Source of the DNA: Chloroflexota bacterium
Lineage (GTDB): Bacteria; Chloroflexota; Ktedonobacteria; Ktedonobacterales; JADMIN01
NCBI GenBank assembly: GCA_021323855.1
Contig: JAJPKE010000009.1
Coordinates: 124,001 to 188,000 of the forward strand
Direction of reading: 5' to 3'
Length of the DNA stretch: 64,000 nt
Shown: positions 8,140-16,797 of the stretch, in pieces
Layout: the number at the start of each line of letters is the position of its first letter
Position numbering within the stretch: the first letter of the stretch is position 1
Program-made: the position numbers and the translations under genes
Notes under the pieces: generated by a model
Databases searched by the model: none
The model's input: the letters and a program-made list of their open reading frames with translations, nothing else
Told to the model about the DNA's origin: nothing

Positions 8140-9651
8140 ATGGCACGGAGCCTTCATGTATTCGTCTCCCGCTGGTTGGTTATCCCCAAAGGTGATACCG
8201 CAGCGCGCTTGACCCTGCTTGGTCTGGTGATCGTGCTGCAAAATCTCCTCGAACTCCCACGACCGGCGTATCAGACCGCTCCGAGGATGCAGCTTCTTGG
8301 GTTGGGTGTAGTGCTGGCGCTTGGGGGGTCACTGGCGCTCCTGCTGATTGCGCTACGGCCACAGATGCCGTCGTGGCGCTGGTTGCGCTCGCGCTATGTG
8401 CAGGCGCTGGTGCTGCTATTGATCCTGGCCGCCATTCCAACGGGATTGATGCAGGTGGGCAACATGGTGGCATCACCGTTCCGGCCCGCGTTTTATCCCA
8501 ATGATGGCACGACGCTCGACCATTACGCGGCGCAGCAATTGCTCGAAGGACATAACCCTTACGTTACCACCGATATCGTTGCGGCGATCCGGCTCTATCA
8601 TCAGGATGCCGAACACACGACGGCGCTGGGTCAGGGCGCTTTCGCCTCGCTGTTCCCGCTACACTACCCCGATAAGCACCTGGTGCGTGCGGTCTTCGCG
8701 CAGCAGCCGGTTGGGCACCCCGATCAAGTCGTAGAGTTCGAGTCACACCTCAGCTATCCGGCGCTCTCGTTCTTACCGCTGGTGCCGCTGGTGTGGGCAG
8801 GTTTGCCGACCGTTACGCCGTTTTTCGTGCTGTGCTTCCTGGCGCTGGTGCTGGTGCTGGTGTTCTCTGTGCCGGTGGAGTTGCGGTTCTGGGTGGTCTT
8901 GCTGGCGCTGGCGGATGCACCGCTGCTTGATGCCACGGTCGGTGGCGTCCTCGACGTGTTTTATATCCTCCTGCTGGTGATTGCCTGGCGCTGGTGGCGG
9001 CGCCCCATGCTCTCGGTCATCTTCCTCGGTCTGGCGATAGCCGCGAAACAACTCGCCTGGTTCTTTCTGCCGTTTTATGCGATTTTCATCTGGCGTGAGC
9101 GAGGCTGGCGCGAGGCGCTAATGCGGCTGGCGGGTGCTGGCGCTCTCTTCGCTCTCATCAATCTGCCATTCTTCATGAATAATCCACACGCCTGGCTGGC
9201 TGGTGTGCTGGCGCCGGAGAACGGTGCAATGTTCCCCTCCGGAACGGGGCTGGTGCGGCTCTCGCTTGCGGGGCTGTTGCCGCTGTTTCCGTCTAAGGTC
9301 TATCTGGCGCTGAATCTCCTGGCGATGGTCGCTTGCGTCCTGTGGTACTGGCGATATGGCAAAGGCCAGCCTGAGTTGGGGTTTGTGTTGGCTGTATTAC
9401 CGCTGTTCTTCGCCTGGCGCAGCCTGACCACCTACTTCTATTTCATCGCGTTGCCAGCAATTGTTCTGCTGCTTGCCCGCGAATATGCGCAAGCGCCGGA
9501 GCGTGATACCGCGATGGCAGGCAAGCCCGCTATTGCGTCTACGGGTGCGCCTGCTACTGGCACAGTGGCGATTGCGCCGGAAGGCGCATCTACCCGGATG
9601 CAGGCGCAAAGGCGGAAATCACGATCAATTACACCGCAGAGGAGGCGTTAG
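8140..9651 (+). CDS. GT-C type membrane glycosyltransferase (GT87-like)
   Basis: 503 residues with about ten to twelve membrane segments. A long extracytoplasmic loop after the second or third helix carries TLDHYAAQQLLEGHNPY (near residue 125), the acidic/HNPY pattern of GT-C enzymes that use polyprenyl-phosphate sugars (DUF2029/GT87 group). Role: presumed sugar transfer to a lipid or cell-envelope polymer on the outer face of the membrane; the substrate is unknown. RBS AGGAAG lies 8 nt before the ATG. The stop abuts the next ATG, so it is the first of three co-translated GT-C genes. The C-terminal 45 residues are Ala/Pro/Arg-rich. Confidence 0.75.
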   Translation: MARSLHVFVSRWLVIPKGDTAARLTLLGLVIVLQNLLELPRPAYQTAPRMQLLGLGVVLALGGSLALLLIALRPQMPSWRWLRSRYVQALVLLLILAAIPTGLMQVGNMVASPFRPAFYPNDGTTLDHYAAQQLLEGHNPYVTTDIVAAIRLYHQDAEHTTALGQGAFASLFPLHYPDKHLVRAVFAQQPVGHPDQVVEFESHLSYPALSFLPLVPLVWAGLPTVTPFFVLCFLALVLVLVFSVPVELRFWVVLLALADAPLLDATVGGVLDVFYILLLVIAWRWWRRPMLSVIFLGLAIAAKQLAWFFLPFYAIFIWRERGWREALMRLAGAGALFALINLPFFMNNPHAWLAGVLAPENGAMFPSGTGLVRLSLAGLLPLFPSKVYLALNLLAMVACVLWYWRYGKGQPELGFVLAVLPLFFAWRSLTTYFYFIALPAIVLLLAREYAQAPERDTAMAGKPAIASTGAPATGTVAIAPEGASTRMQAQRRKSRSITPQRRR

Positions 9652-11112
9652 ATGCAACGTGTCGAAACGCGGCCTCCTCGCATGGCCTGGGCGTTTGCAC
9701 AGTGGCAGCGGTGCCAATCGCTCTGGCAACACATCGAAGGCCAGCCAACGCTCGCCACGCGCACGCTGGTTCTTGGTTGGATCGTCACTCGTGCGTTGCT
9801 GTTTGCTGGACTGCTGATTGGCCATAGTTACTGTGACCCGGAGTTCTACAAATACGCTGGTGAACTGGCTGTTGGGCGCTGGCCCTACACGCCTGCTGTG
9901 CCGGTGGAGTATCCGCCGGTGGCGATTGCGTTGATTTTATTGCCGGCGCTGCCTTTGTTGCTATTTCCGGGCATCGCGCCACGCCCAGACCCCGCTTTCA
10001 ACCATATCACGCACATTCCAATGCCTGACCCGCTACGCTATGGCGCATATGGCATCAGCTTCGCGGTTGAGATGTTGCTCATAGATGCGCTGACGCTCTG
10101 GCTGGTGCAGCGAGCCGCGCGCCGGTTCATCATCAGCGACTCAACCGGCCTGCGCTCTGGGCTGCTCTATATCGTGCTGGTCTTTTTGAGCGGCTCAATC
10201 CTGCAAAAGTTTGATCTGGCGACCGGCACCTGTTGCCTGATTGCGCTGGTGGCGCTGGCTTCTCAGCGCAATGCGCTGGCCTGGGGTGCGCTGGCGCTTG
10301 CAACACTTATCAAGGGCTTTCCACTGCTGGCGATTCCTGTGCTGATCGGCTATCAATTGCTCCAGACGAACCAGGGAAATCTCTGGCTGGCGTTGCGTGA
10401 AAGAGCACGACCGCTGCTGACGGGATTTCTTGCGTTCGCCAGTGTAATTGCAGCCTGGACGCTTGTGGTGGTAATCGGCGCTGGACTCAGTGGGGCGGTC
10501 CATACCATTCTGTATAATACAGGGCGTGGGACGGAGATCGAGAGTCTCTATGCGAACGGGACGTTACTTATTGGTTGGCTACCTGGCCTGCATGCGTATA
10601 CGAAGTTCAATCCGCTCGATCTTTCGCGTATTGTAAAATCTTCTCTCGATGGCGCTATAGGCGTTGTATCTGTCGTAGTGTTCGCTTTATGCTTGTTGCT
10701 GGCATATGGCACGTTTGCGCGTGCCGTTCAGCAAGCGCGTACCGCGAAACACCAACACTGGTATGCTGATCTGCAACTCGCTGGCGTTGGCATAGTTGCT
10801 GTCTTGCTTGCCTTCGAACTGACGTTTCGTGCCTTGCCTGCGCATTATCTGCTGGCGATTCTGCCGATTGCGGTGCTGCTTCGTCTGCCGGGGCTTCGTT
10901 TGCAGCGGCTTTGGCTGGTATCGCTCTTCGTTATTGTAGTCGCTGGACAGTTATTGACGATGGTGTGGCAGGACTTGGTGCTGCTTCGCCCGTGGGCAGT
11001 CCTCATCCTTACGCTGAGGAATTGTGCCTGGGTGGTGGCATTCGGCGTTCTTTTGGTGGCATTATGGGGGTGGGGAAGAAGGGTCACATCGCGTTCAGGA
11101 GTGATGTCATGA
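9652..11112 (+). CDS. GT-C type membrane glycosyltransferase (GT87-like)
   Basis: 486 residues, about ten membrane segments. After the first helix an extracytoplasmic loop contains YCDPEFYKYAGELAVGRWPY and VEYPPVA, a typical GT-C acidic loop followed by the YPP motif of DUF2029-type mannosyltransferases. AGGAGG lies 6 nt before the ATG, inside the end of the preceding gene. The last codons overlap the next gene as ATGA (11109-11112), so translation is coupled to the giant GT-C gene. Substrate unknown. Confidence 0.75.
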   Translation: MQRVETRPPRMAWAFAQWQRCQSLWQHIEGQPTLATRTLVLGWIVTRALLFAGLLIGHSYCDPEFYKYAGELAVGRWPYTPAVPVEYPPVAIALILLPALPLLLFPGIAPRPDPAFNHITHIPMPDPLRYGAYGISFAVEMLLIDALTLWLVQRAARRFIISDSTGLRSGLLYIVLVFLSGSILQKFDLATGTCCLIALVALASQRNALAWGALALATLIKGFPLLAIPVLIGYQLLQTNQGNLWLALRERARPLLTGFLAFASVIAAWTLVVVIGAGLSGAVHTILYNTGRGTEIESLYANGTLLIGWLPGLHAYTKFNPLDLSRIVKSSLDGAIGVVSVVVFALCLLLAYGTFARAVQQARTAKHQHWYADLQLAGVGIVAVLLAFELTFRALPAHYLLAILPIAVLLRLPGLRLQRLWLVSLFVIVVAGQLLTMVWQDLVLLRPWAVLILTLRNCAWVVAFGVLLVALWGWGRRVTSRSGVMS

Positions 11113-14100
11113 AGACAGAGACGCGCCCTGCGCCGAAGAGCGAACGGCGTAACTCCTCCCATACCCAACAAGGTGTCAAAATGAAGGTTCCACCGATTCC
11201 TGGCTTTGCGCCACGCGCCGAGGATCGGTTTGCGCATCTTTTCCGCCGTATTCCTGCTCACTGGTTGATTCTAGGGGCGGGAGCCATCTCAACTCTTATC
11301 TACGTCCTGTTTGTGCTGGCGTTTCCGTTGACCCTGTGGTGGAATCATCCCCATACGGCGGATAGCGCCAATGCCATCAACGACATGGGGCGCATTACTG
11401 GTTATAGCCCGATTGCTGCCTTTGCTTTTGTCACTGCGCTGCTCATTCTCTTCGCCTGCCAATTTGCCGCATTGCAGGGCGTCGCGCGATTTCCCGGCGC
11501 CACTGCGCTCTCTCCCTGGCTACGGCGTTCGGTGTATCTTTTTCCGCTGCTCTTTGGCGCTATCATGGTCTGGATGCAGCCGGTGACGACCACCGACCTG
11601 TATGGCTATGTTGCGCGCGGCTACCTCTTTACCCAGTTACATCAGAATCCGATGATTACCCAGGCGACTTTGCTTCCTGGCGGTCTCAGCGTGAATCGGC
11701 CACCATCGCCGTATGGGCCAGCCTGGCTGGTGGTGACGGCGCTCGTCTCGCTGGTCTCCGGCAACAATCTGCTGATGGACCTGTTGCTCTTTAAGCTGAT
11801 TGGGCTGGCTGGCGTCATAGTAGCGATTTGGTTGGTAGATTATCTGGCGCGCAAGCTATATCCAGAGCGCCGGTTGCGCATCGCTGTTCTCTTCGGTTGG
11901 TGTCCGCTGCTCATTTTCGATTCGATTGGTAACGCGCACAACGACATTATCATGATGGTCTGTGTGCTGGCGGCGTTTGCGCTCATGCTACACGGACGCG
12001 CCCGCACGGCCTTCGCTCTCCTGGTGATGGGCGCGCTGACAAAATACGTCTCAGCAGTCTTCATTCCGCTGTGGCTCGTCTATGAACTGCGCAAGCGTGT
12101 GCGCGAGCAGAAAATCCTCACTGAGGAAACACTGGCAGTTGGGATAGCAGGCACAGGAGCGGTAGCAGTTCATGATGGCGCGGCAGATGCACTACCCACT
12201 CCAGTCGTTCTGGATGCCGACGAGGTGGAAGAAGAAGCCGGTGAACCTGGGCTTGGTGGACGTGGCCGCGAGTTGGTGGTTGAGTGGGTGCGTGGCGCCG
12301 CCAGCACGGTGCGCGAGATTGACCCACGCGCCGCTGTGTCGCTGATTGCCAGCGCGTCGGTCATCGGACTGGCGCTCGTCGCTGTCTTCTATGCCCCCTT
12401 CTGGGATGGCCTCCATACTTTTACTGGTCTGGGCCAGCAATTGCGGCCTCTCTATTATAATAGCTCGATTGTTGGCTTTATCTCTGCTCCGCTCCAACTC
12501 ATTGTGCCGATGAGCCAGGATGCGGCGCTTGATAAAACGCTGCGACTGGTCTTTTATACACTGTTCTTTGCCTATGCCTACCTGCAAACTCAACGCCTCT
12601 GGATGTTGGGTGCGCAGGCGACGATGCGCGATCTCATCACGGCTGCCGCCAAAGTAACATTTGCTGCCTTGCTGCTGATTACCTTTTGGTTCCAACCCTG
12701 GTATGTCGTCTGGATCGTGCCGCTGGCCGCGCTTGCGGACGAGCCATTTGTCCGCCGGCAGGGCCTCATTCTGGCGGCTGGCGCGCTCATGACCTACGCT
12801 GTCGGCAACTTCTTGCTGGTGGGCGATTCCAATCTGGTGCAGGGGTTCTTCGTTCAGTTCTTCGAGATACTGGTCGCTTTTGGACCGCTGCTGCTCCTGC
12901 GTGCTGCGCCCTACGATCAAGGATGGTCGAGCGTGGTGCGGCGTTATGTGGGATTGATTGGCCGTGGATTTGACCAGCGCCCGATCTTCTGGGAACGCCT
13001 GATGGTAGTGTTGGTGGTCGTCGTGGCAGCGTTGCTGCGGCTGGTGCGGCTTGGCAACCTGTTCTCATCTGCTTCGCTTGGCAGCGATGGCGCGAATATC
13101 TTGCTCCAGGCGAGCGGTGATCTGCGGCTGTATGTCTCAGACCCGCAAGGGCTGCAACGGCCTTTTGCAGCGGTTCAGGGAATCCTCATTCATATCTTTG
13201 GAGAGAATGCATTCGCGCTGCTGCTGCCATCAGCAATCATCGGCTCATTGACGGTACTGGTGATCTACCTCATGACGCATGAGATCATGCGCCAGGCTGG
13301 CCTTCCTGGTAGCCGCACCATCGCCATTCTCGCGGCGCTCCTTGCTGCTACGTCGCGCTGGCATGTGTCGCTCAGCCGGTCGGGCATGGAAGTTGTTGTT
13401 CTGCCATTGCTGATGTGTACGGCGATTTATTGGCTACTGCTCGCCCTGCGCCATTCGCCCGCTCCCGCGCCCGCAGAGCGTCCACCCCTGCTGGCAACCT
13501 ATGTTGCGATACCGGCGGGTCTGCGGCTGCGAACCGGCAGAAGGGCGAAAAGGCGCGTTGCCGCTCAACCGGTGGCTATGACGGAAACGTCTGCCGCTCG
13601 CACATCCTATAAGCATCTTATGTACTACATTGGCTGTGGTGTGTGTACCGGGCTGGCCTGTGATCTGGCGCCGGGATTATGGCTCGTTCCTCTGGTGGTT
13701 GCAGGGCTGCTCATAGTCTGGCATGTGCGCCGGCCCAAAGGCCTGCGGATGTCACGCAATGGGTTGATCTGGCTCATTGTCTCCGCCGTGGTAACAGGTA
13801 GTCCAGTCATCTGGCACTATTTGAGCAGCCATATCGGTTTCCCGAAAGGCAGTGCGTTCCTCGCTCGCACCAGCACCGTCACAGTGGTGCATCCGGTGCT
13901 GTCGGAGCCGTTCTGGATGCAGGCTTCGCGTAATATTGGTGGCGCGCTCAATTTGCTCATTTCACAGGACTATAGCGCCGGCTATCCGTCGGTTGGCGGC
14001 GCGGCGATCATTCCGGTCTTGCTTGGTCCGTTCTTCTTTCTTGGCTTGCTCGTGATGCTGATTCGCTGGCGTCATTTCGAGTCGTTGGTCTTGTTACTAC

Positions 14101-14558
14101 TGACGGCGCTGCCGCTGATCGCCAGTATTGCTGTGGGCACGCCGACGGGAGTGATCGAAGCTGCGAGTGTGCTGCCGGCGATGTGCATCGTGCCAGCGTT
14201 CGGCATCTATATGGCGTTTTCGCGGCTGGGACACCTGCCCATCGTGCTGGATCGCATCAACGGCGTGCGCGTCTTTTTGACGCCAGAACAAATCGGGCGT
14301 ATTCTGCTGCTGGTGTTCTTGCTCGCCAGTACCATCCGGACGTTCTTCTGGTACTTCGAGGCGACCTTGCCGCCGCACCAGGACCAATATAACGCCAGTT
14401 GGACGGGTCCCGCCGTTACCGATGCCGGGCAAAAGGGCGCAAATGATGCGCTCGCACTAGCTGCTAGCGTAGCCTATGATGCGAGAACCTATCGGGTATC
14501 CAGCATAACGCTTGCATGTCATACAATCTCTCCGTCGCCTGCTAGCGATGAAGAGTAA
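11109..14558 (+). CDS. Double GT-C glycosyltransferase fusion
   Basis: 1149 residues from the ATG at 11109, chosen for its ATGA overlap with the preceding gene (the frame is open upstream to 10911). First half (about residues 50-600): a GT87/MptA-like GT-C enzyme with TTTDLYGYVARG in its first loop and LLFKLIGLAG/NAHNDIIMM motifs; an acidic insertion of about 65 residues (near 335-400) sits in a cytoplasmic loop. Second half (from about residue 620): a second GT-C module of the ArnT/GT39 kind, with SDGANILLQASGDL in its first loop and SRWHVSLSRSGMEVVVLP. More than 20 membrane segments in total. Such two-in-one proteins suggest sequential sugar transfers on one lipid carrier, but no substrate can be named. 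Confidence 0.75.
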   Translation: MKTETRPAPKSERRNSSHTQQGVKMKVPPIPGFAPRAEDRFAHLFRRIPAHWLILGAGAISTLIYVLFVLAFPLTLWWNHPHTADSANAINDMGRITGYSPIAAFAFVTALLILFACQFAALQGVARFPGATALSPWLRRSVYLFPLLFGAIMVWMQPVTTTDLYGYVARGYLFTQLHQNPMITQATLLPGGLSVNRPPSPYGPAWLVVTALVSLVSGNNLLMDLLLFKLIGLAGVIVAIWLVDYLARKLYPERRLRIAVLFGWCPLLIFDSIGNAHNDIIMMVCVLAAFALMLHGRARTAFALLVMGALTKYVSAVFIPLWLVYELRKRVREQKILTEETLAVGIAGTGAVAVHDGAADALPTPVVLDADEVEEEAGEPGLGGRGRELVVEWVRGAASTVREIDPRAAVSLIASASVIGLALVAVFYAPFWDGLHTFTGLGQQLRPLYYNSSIVGFISAPLQLIVPMSQDAALDKTLRLVFYTLFFAYAYLQTQRLWMLGAQATMRDLITAAAKVTFAALLLITFWFQPWYVVWIVPLAALADEPFVRRQGLILAAGALMTYAVGNFLLVGDSNLVQGFFVQFFEILVAFGPLLLLRAAPYDQGWSSVVRRYVGLIGRGFDQRPIFWERLMVVLVVVVAALLRLVRLGNLFSSASLGSDGANILLQASGDLRLYVSDPQGLQRPFAAVQGILIHIFGENAFALLLPSAIIGSLTVLVIYLMTHEIMRQAGLPGSRTIAILAALLAATSRWHVSLSRSGMEVVVLPLLMCTAIYWLLLALRHSPAPAPAERPPLLATYVAIPAGLRLRTGRRAKRRVAAQPVAMTETSAARTSYKHLMYYIGCGVCTGLACDLAPGLWLVPLVVAGLLIVWHVRRPKGLRMSRNGLIWLIVSAVVTGSPVIWHYLSSHIGFPKGSAFLARTSTVTVVHPVLSEPFWMQASRNIGGALNLLISQDYSAGYPSVGGAAIIPVLLGPFFFLGLLVMLIRWRHFESLVLLLLTALPLIASIAVGTPTGVIEAASVLPAMCIVPAFGIYMAFSRLGHLPIVLDRINGVRVFLTPEQIGRILLLVFLLASTIRTFFWYFEATLPPHQDQYNASWTGPAVTDAGQKGANDALALAASVAYDARTYRVSSITLACHTISPSPASDEE

Positions 14559-14580
14559 AAGCGAAGATATAGGGGAAGAT

Positions 14581-15312
14581 ATGGCTGATGCCACTGAGCA
14601 GGCGCGTGTCGTGCGTATTGTCGAGAAGTTGCGTGCCACCTATCCCGGCGCAAAATGTTCACTGGATTTCCAGACCCCTTTCCAGTTATTGATAGCCACG
14701 ATCCTGGCGGCGCAATGCACTGATGAGCGCGTCAACATGGTAACGCCCAAGCTGTTTGCTAAATACCCAACGCCTGAATCGTTTGCGCAGGCAGACCCTG
14801 AGATGCTCGAGCAGGACCTCAAGCAAATTAACTTCTATCGCAACAAGGCCAAGAATATTCGTGAGATGGCGCGCCTGTTGGTGGAACGCTTTCATTGCGA
14901 GGTTCCGCGTACCATGCCGGAGTTGGTTTCGTTGCCAGGTGTCGCGCGGAAGACCGCCAATGTTGTATTGAGCAACGCCTATGGTATCATCGAGGGTTAT
15001 ATCGTTGATACGCATAATATCCGGCTGGCGCGTCGTTTGGGTTTGACGGCGCACGATGATCCCGCGAAGATCGAGCATGATCTGATAGCAGTGGTGCCGA
15101 AGGAAGATTGGCTCGACCTTTCTCACCTGTTCATTTATCATGGCCGCGCGGTCTGCCAGGCGCGTAAGCCGCTCTGCAATCAATGCGTCCTCGTTTCAGA
15201 TTGTCCGACAGGGCAGGCAATGCTTGGCGCAGAGGCGGCTGAAGAGGCCGGAACATCCAATTCACCGTCTCCTGTTTCCACCACGCGCACACGCGCACGC
15301 AAAACCAAATAA
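14581..15312 (+). CDS. nth: Endonuclease III (DNA glycosylase/AP lyase)
   Basis: Base-excision repair enzyme that removes oxidised pyrimidines. Seen: 243 residues; helix-hairpin-helix LPGVARKTANVVL with catalytic K124; catalytic D143 in VDTHNIRLARRLG; and the C-terminal [4Fe-4S] cluster C-x6-C-x2-C-x5-C (C192, C199, C202, C208). The ATG at 14581 is preceded by AGGGGA; a start at 14548, overlapping the end of the glycosyltransferase gene, is also possible. A basic Ser/Thr tail of about 30 residues is extra. The tight junction with the GT-C operon suggests shared transcription. Confidence 0.95.
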   Translation: MADATEQARVVRIVEKLRATYPGAKCSLDFQTPFQLLIATILAAQCTDERVNMVTPKLFAKYPTPESFAQADPEMLEQDLKQINFYRNKAKNIREMARLLVERFHCEVPRTMPELVSLPGVARKTANVVLSNAYGIIEGYIVDTHNIRLARRLGLTAHDDPAKIEHDLIAVVPKEDWLDLSHLFIYHGRAVCQARKPLCNQCVLVSDCPTGQAMLGAEAAEEAGTSNSPSPVSTTRTRARKTK

Positions 15313-15436
15313 CCCGCTTGCTGAAATTGCGCCACCAATCAGCGCACTTGGCTTTCATGCCTCTTGGCGTTGGGTTGCCATCCATGTTAGACTAGCAACG
15401 TATGATTGATTTTTTTGCTAGTGATGTGAGGACTAC

Positions 15437-16777
15437 ATGGTGGGGCCGCGTTCAAGGCAGCTTCGGCGGATTGCGAATTTGCTGTCGTTCGTCGGTAGTG
15501 TGTTGTTACTGGCCGGCGCGTTGGTGGGATGGGCCGCTCCGTTGTTGCATGGAGCAGGTATCGCAAACGAACCATTATCCTGGGCGAAAGTGACTATCGC
15601 CAGCGCGCACCTCGATATCAGCGGGTATCTTGGCGCCGATATCACGGCGTTGGCGGTCATCATCGCGGTGGTAATCGGCTTCAACGCGACGACGCTCCAA
15701 ATTGCTGGGCAGGCGCATTCGCTCTCGCTGGTGCGCGCGATTCTGCTTTCGCTTACCCCATTTCTGCTCTGCTGGAGCCTGACGACTGGCGTGGCGCTGG
15801 TGTATTTCTTGTTGCCGCCGCTCTATCTGGTTCAGCTCTGGCAGATGTTATGTTGGTTCGCGGCGGTCGTCGTCTTGATGGTTGCCTATCTCTGGGATTT
15901 ACCCTGGCGGCTTTCGGGCGACTATGTGGCCCGATGGGCGTTGCGTGGCCTGCGGCGTGCGCCCATCCAGACCTGGGAATCGCTCGACAACTATTCATCG
16001 TTGCAGACGGCGATTGCCTCTGCAAGCGCGCGTGGTGATCTCGGTACTGTGAGGGTCATTACCACTGCTGTCGGCTATTTTCTCTCCGGCGTTCGCGATA
16101 CCCGTGCAGAAGCGGAACACACGTTTGACCGTGGCCGCTATCGCGCGCTCAAAAATCTGCTCTCTGGTTCTGCGCAAAATGCCGCCGAAGCGCCCAATGC
16201 AGTCGCCTATCAGTTGGGGTATATCGTCGCTGGAACCATTATTCAATGCGCGGCGGTTGGCATCCCACTCGACGATCCCGATCACAATGTGTTCTCTGGG
16301 TTGCTACGTGAAGTGCATAACGCGCCGGAGCGCATCAATCCGCTGTGGACGGGGATGCGTCATGCGCTCTGCCGTGGCGACCAAAATCAGGGGCCGTACT
16401 TGCTGCATTATTGGTTGGAGCATCGCCGCTGGACGGTGGATGATGCCCGCCGGGTGACGGCAATTGGCGATGGCATCGCAGAGTTTCATCGGCTCTGCTG
16501 GCGCGAACTGGCAGCCTCATGGGAGCAGGATGCCGCCGCGATGGAAGCCGCCGAGATGCTAACGGACCTCTACCGGTACATTGCAACCCATTTGAGCCAG
16601 CGGGTCGCACATGAGCGACAGCAATCGAATGGTGTGCGCCTCAACGATCTGCCACTGGGACTGCTGGATCGTGTTCACCTCCTGTCTATGCGTTCCTGGC
16701 CGGAGACCGTGGCAGAAAAACAGCGGGTGGCCGTTGTCAACGCTTATGAGGCGTATCGCGCCAAAGTGATCGGATAA
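15437..16777 (+). CDS. DUF2254-like membrane protein
   Basis: 446 residues. The N-terminal 160 hold about four membrane segments (near 14-35, 68-90, 96-122, 128-152); the rest is soluble and helical with several Trp-rich turns. The segment DISGYLGADITALAVIIAVVIG recalls DUF2254 proteins, but the long helical C-terminus is not typical. GAGG lies 6 nt before the ATG. It ends only 20 bp from the convergent 888-residue gene. No catalytic motif was seen. Confidence 0.5.
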   Translation: MVGPRSRQLRRIANLLSFVGSVLLLAGALVGWAAPLLHGAGIANEPLSWAKVTIASAHLDISGYLGADITALAVIIAVVIGFNATTLQIAGQAHSLSLVRAILLSLTPFLLCWSLTTGVALVYFLLPPLYLVQLWQMLCWFAAVVVLMVAYLWDLPWRLSGDYVARWALRGLRRAPIQTWESLDNYSSLQTAIASASARGDLGTVRVITTAVGYFLSGVRDTRAEAEHTFDRGRYRALKNLLSGSAQNAAEAPNAVAYQLGYIVAGTIIQCAAVGIPLDDPDHNVFSGLLREVHNAPERINPLWTGMRHALCRGDQNQGPYLLHYWLEHRRWTVDDARRVTAIGDGIAEFHRLCWRELAASWEQDAAAMEAAEMLTDLYRYIATHLSQRVAHERQQSNGVRLNDLPLGLLDRVHLLSMRSWPETVAEKQRVAVVNAYEAYRAKVIG

Positions 16778-16797
16778 GCGGTTGGCCAGGAGCCACC

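Noticed and set aside
12192..12920. A 242-codon minus-strand frame inside the glycosyltransferase fusion.
   Set aside because: Shadow of the plus-strand gene with Arg/Gln-rich composition, no RBS or domain.
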